From: Candidatus Aminicenantota bacterium
GTDB lineage: Bacteria; Acidobacteriota; Aminicenantia; UBA2199
DNA length: 8,820 bases
Reading direction: 5' to 3'
NCBI GenBank assembly: GCA_029939015.1
Contig: JAOZTV010000120.1
Location: 1 to 8,820 of the forward strand
Positions within the stretch are counted from its first letter, which is position 1. Every line of letters starts with the position of its first letter. Under the pieces are notes generated by a model. That model was not told where the DNA came from and ran no database searches. It was given only the letters and a program-made list of their open reading frames with translations. The position numbers were made by a program, and so were the translations under genes. Positions 6,430 through 8,820 of this stretch are shown here, in pieces.

Positions 6430-6675
6430 TTATAACTCTTCCCATTCCTTTTCTAGTATTGCATAAACAATATCATCAACCCATTTTCCATTTAAGTACA
6501 GGCTTTCAATAAAATGTGCTTCTTTTCGAAATCCCAATCTTTCAACCAATTTAATTGAATTAGTATTTGAAGGATCAATTGAAGTAGTGATTCTATGTTT
6601 TTGTAAGTTATTAAAAAGGTATGTAATAACTTCTCTTAAGGCTTCTGTAGCATATCCCTTTCTTTGATATTTTTT
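6430..6675 (-). pseudogene. 5'-truncated GNAT acetyltransferase
   Basis: The 81 codons from AAA (6673-6675) to TAA (6430-6432) read KKYQRKGYATEALREVI, HRITTSIDPSNTNSIKLVERLGFRKE and GKWVDDIVYAILEKEWEEL. This is the C-terminal half of a RimJ/RimL-type GNAT, including an intact QxxGxA acetyl-CoA loop and the GKWVDD-xV-Y end typical of the family. The first ~90 residues are missing: the frame meets TAA eight codons upstream and there is no start codon or ribosome site. Its 5' end is overlapped, in another frame, by the 3' end of the SMP-30-like gene. It lies 22 bases upstream of the cysteine-protein start at 6407. It is distinct from, but similar to, the GNAT relic at 1535-1813. Confidence 0.8.
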
Positions 6676-7976
6676 GTTAAATGTACATTTAACTTAGTTC
6701 TTAAAATTATCACATTTTTAAGTTTATCCATTGGTAGTATATTATGCTTTTTGTCAAAACTTGCCATTTGGGAATTTGCAATATAATAAAAATTATTATC
6801 TTTTATTGCACCTGTAGTTGGAATGGTAAAATGAGGATTGTCCAATTCAATAATCTCAGATTTTATAATTTTATCTCCAATTTTGTTTAAATAAAATTTA
6901 CTGACCCTTGCAATAGAACCCAAACTATTTTGTATTGCTATCAGGTTATTTTTATAAAAATATAAACCATCAATTCCAATAGTTGCAATGTTTTCTGGAG
7001 TAGACAAATATTTTAGGGTTTTATTCTCAATATTGAGAATTGCAATTCCCATTCCTGCATCGGCTAAATATATTGAATTTTGATTATTTGAAAGTGCAAT
7101 GCCATTTAAATATCCGAAGCCATCATACTTAAAAAATACTTCAAGTTTGTCTTTTTGAGCATTGATAGTGAAAATCTCTTTTGTGTTTGAGTCTGTTATA
7201 TATACATTGCCATTTTCCAAAACAATAATATCATTAAAAAGATGTGGCTTGTCTTTTTCAAAAATAGTATATTTTCTGATAAGTTTCCCTGTTTTTAGAT
7301 TATATTTAAACACTCCAGACCATCCCATTTCTTTGGGGTCTGAGTTTCTATAGTTTAATCCGCTTACTTCTGAGCATACCCAAAGGATATTTCTTTTATG
7401 ATCAACTTTCATTCCAGTGACAGGTCGTAATCCATCCTGTTTCTCAGATGTAAAATCACTTGTATTACCATTTTTGTCTATTTTTATTATTTTACTTTTA
7501 TAGAGACTACTAAGGTAAAAACAATCCTCATTTTTGCTATATGCAAGTCCTTCAGGAATAATATCTTTTTCGATTATATTAAAAGCTATATTGCTATTAT
7601 TCACTGGTTTTTTTAATATTTTGATTCTCGAAATGATATTTTTAAAATCAGGATACTCCCTCAGGGAGTTAAAATTCTTATCTTTATCTGAATTCCATCC
7701 AAGTCCCATCTCTATGGCTCTACTTAAATAAAATATAGATTTTTCTTTATTTCCATTCAAGGCATAGGCATCTGAAAGGTAATAAATACTTCTTGGATGA
7801 TTTGGTATAAATTCTAAAGCTTTTTTATTAAACTCAAGCCATCCTTTATAATCTTTAGCATAATAGGATTTAATAGCTTTATTGTGAAATTTTAAATATT
7901 CTATGTTGATATCTTCAGAAAATAAAGTACTTCCAAATATTACTATGGTCAATAAAATATTAATAATTTTTGTCAT
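6636..7976 (-). CDS. Exported TPR plus SMP-30-like beta-propeller protein
   Basis: A 446-residue protein with a signal peptide (residues 1-20, cleavage near TLFS). Residues 27-120 hold TPR-like helices (HNKAIKSYYAKDYKGWLEFNKKALE, YYLSDAYALNGNKEKSIFYLSRAIE) and a TPR end motif (DKNFNSLREYPDFKNI). Residues ~130-425 are a 6-bladed propeller like SMP-30/gluconolactonase. Candidate metal ligands of that family are in place: Glu142 in PEGLAY, Asn248 in FNDIIV, Asn291 in LNGIALS and Asp336 in GIDGLYF. It may therefore be a periplasmic lactonase-like enzyme or a binding protein; the substrate is unknown. The last ~16 residues (after ILRTKLN) are an out-of-frame reading of the neighbouring GNAT relic, so the natural stop seems to have been lost near 6690. 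AGGAG six bases before the ATG supports the start. It lies 78 bases downstream of the LuxR-type sensor gene, which may regulate it. Confidence 0.82.
   Translation of the reverse strand: MTKIINILLTIVIFGSTLFSEDINIEYLKFHNKAIKSYYAKDYKGWLEFNKKALEFIPNHPRSIYYLSDAYALNGNKEKSIFYLSRAIEMGLGWNSDKDKNFNSLREYPDFKNIISRIKILKKPVNNSNIAFNIIEKDIIPEGLAYSKNEDCFYLSSLYKSKIIKIDKNGNTSDFTSEKQDGLRPVTGMKVDHKRNILWVCSEVSGLNYRNSDPKEMGWSGVFKYNLKTGKLIRKYTIFEKDKPHLFNDIIVLENGNVYITDSNTKEIFTINAQKDKLEVFFKYDGFGYLNGIALSNNQNSIYLADAGMGIAILNIENKTLKYLSTPENIATIGIDGLYFYKNNLIAIQNSLGSIARVSKFYLNKIGDKIIKSEIIELDNPHFTIPTTGAIKDNNFYYIANSQMASFDKKHNILPMDKLKNVIILRTKLNVHLTKNIKERDMLQKP
6676..6693. repeat. Perfect 18-bp palindrome at a gene-fusion seam
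   Basis: GTTAAATGTACATTTAAC is its own reverse complement. It lies exactly where homology to the GNAT family stops on one side and the expected end of the SMP-30-like propeller (VIILRTKL) stops on the other. It could be a cruciform or rearrangement site, or an operator; the base composition makes short palindromes common, but 18 perfect bases is notable. Confidence 0.6.
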
Positions 7977-8010
7977 TTTTTTCTCCTATAAATAATAATA
8001 CAAAAGAATC

Positions 8011-8037
8011 AGGATATTTTCTATAGGGAAAATACCT
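8011..8037 (-). terminator. Possible terminator or attenuator after the sensor gene
   Basis: An imperfect hairpin of ten pairs with one bulged A (AGG-A-TATTTTC against GGAAAATACCT, six-base loop) lies 18 bases past the sensor's stop. On the minus strand it is followed by GATTCTTTTG, a weak T-tract. It could separate the sensor from the propeller gene or attenuate read-through. Confidence 0.35.
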
Positions 8038-8054
8038 AAATTCTAAAATTACTA

Positions 8055-8820
8055 CTATATATTATACTTCTCAATTAAAGCTTTTAATTCCCCTCTGTTT
8101 TTTATTCCTATTTTTTTATATATATTATAAATATGGTTTTTAATTGTGCTGTATGAAATGAAGAGCTCTTCCTCAATCTCCTTATAGGTTTTACCTTTTG
8201 AAAGTATAATTGCAATTTCCTGTTCACGATTTGAAATTTTATAAAAATCAAAAAATTGTTTTAAACTAATATTCTTTAAAATTTGGTCTTGTTTTCTTCT
8301 TATAAATTTAAATATTAAAAAAGAAAATATTATCAGAGTGATTATTATTGTTAAAAATTTAAACCATTGAGTCATCCAAAATGGTGGTTTTATAAATAAT
8401 TTAATTACTTTTCCCTTTCTATTCCATACACTATCATTATTTGAACCAATAATGATTAGTTCATGTTCGCCTGGGTTCAGATTATTAAATATTATTGATC
8501 TATTTGTTCCTAATTCTATCCAATTCTTATGATATTCTTTAATTTTATATGCATATTTATTTTTATTTGGATTTGTAAAATTTAAGGCAGAAAATTCAAA
8601 GAGAAAAGAATCTTTATAGTTTAATATAATACTATCTTTAATAAAAAAATCTTGACTTAAAATATTCTTATCAAATTTAGTGAAATTTGTTATAGCAATA
8701 TTTGGTATAGAAATATTTAATTTTATTTCTTTAGGGTTAAAAAAATCTAATCCTCTATTACCGCCAAAATATAACTTACCATTCTTATTTTTATAGAATG
8801 CTCCAGCATTAAATTGGTTG
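8055..8820 (-). CDS. Membrane sensor with Y_Y_Y domain and LuxR-type HTH, C-terminal part
   Basis: The frame is open from the window's right edge to TAG at 8055-8057, giving 254 visible residues; the start lies outside. In order: the end of a two-component-regulator propeller (NKNGKLYFGGNRGLDFFNPKEI); a Y_Y_Y domain (FLFEFSALNFTNPNKNKYAYK, NLNPGEHELIIIGSNND, then IKPPFWMTQWF); a transmembrane helix at about visible residues 154-173; a short linker; and a LuxR/GerE helix-turn-helix at about 195-252 (SNREQEIAIILSKG, TYKEIEEELFIS, STIKNHIYNIYKKIG). This is the one-component layout: a periplasmic propeller senses a ligand and a cytoplasmic HTH binds DNA, with no kinase. An internal ATG at 8375 is not the true start, because the frame continues with clear homology upstream. 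The likely target is its own locus, including the SMP-30-like gene 78 bases downstream (inference). Confidence 0.9.
   Translation of the reverse strand, partial: NQFNAGAFYKNKNGKLYFGGNRGLDFFNPKEIKLNISIPNIAITNFTKFDKNILSQDFFIKDSIILNYKDSFLFEFSALNFTNPNKNKYAYKIKEYHKNWIELGTNRSIIFNNLNPGEHELIIIGSNNDSVWNRKGKVIKLFIKPPFWMTQWFKFLTIIITLIIFSFLIFKFIRRKQDQILKNISLKQFFDFYKISNREQEIAIILSKGKTYKEIEEELFISYSTIKNHIYNIYKKIGIKNRGELKALIEKYNI

Noticed and set aside
6244..6435. Plus-strand open frame opposite the cysteine-protein gene
   Set aside because: It overlaps a gene with a complete C_GCAxxG_C_C signature on the other strand and has no supporting signals.
7162..7731. Plus-strand open frames at 7162-7353 and 7534-7731
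   Set aside because: Both are shadows of the SMP-30-like propeller gene, whose frame carries clear domain motifs.

Overview
The window is AT-rich DNA (one counted 60-base line inside the decarboxylase gene, 3721-3780, is 22% G+C). It looks like a Gram-negative heterotroph of the Bacteroidota/Aminicenantota kind. The evidence is secreted 6-bladed beta-propeller proteins with a GxGEGPxEF motif, a Y_Y_Y/TM/LuxR one-component sensor of the 'two-component regulator propeller' type, a DUF2807 (head GIN) lipoprotein, and a probable outer-membrane beta-barrel tail. The phylum is an inference; no rRNA or other marker gene is present.

Left part (1-2046): the 3' end of one beta-propeller gene and a complete paralogue (247-1263), both on +, are followed by a gene graveyard. 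It holds a C-terminal fragment of a third propeller paralogue (-), a GNAT acetyltransferase that has lost its acetyl-CoA loop by internal deletion (-), and a short + strand stretch that reads like the C-terminus of an outer-membrane beta-barrel, ending at a clean hairpin terminator.

Middle (2047-6395): a large exported protein with a perfect three-lobe fascin-like beta-trefoil (44-residue period) joined to an unrecognised C-terminal domain, in a gene visibly richer in G+C than its surroundings; a group II PLP-dependent amino-acid decarboxylase; a divergent DUF2807 lipoprotein whose usual SGSGD-type turns are replaced by TSHGD turns exactly 20 residues apart, giving a ladder of histidines; and, convergent with it, a small C_GCAxxG_C_C family cysteine protein.

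Right part (6430-8820): a 5'-truncated GNAT relic overlaps, in another frame, the 3' end of a TPR plus SMP-30-like beta-propeller gene. The propeller gene appears to have lost its own stop and to read into the relic, with a perfect 18-bp palindrome at the seam. Upstream on the same strand is the C-terminal 254 residues of a membrane sensor ending in a LuxR-type DNA-binding domain, which may control the propeller gene.

The genes look like loosely connected accessory functions (exported sensory or binding proteins plus decaying acetyltransferases), not one pathway. I see no defence system, CRISPR array, transposase, tRNA or rRNA. The most unusual items are the histidine-ladder lipoprotein, the fascin-fusion protein and the cluster of relic genes with readable deletion seams.
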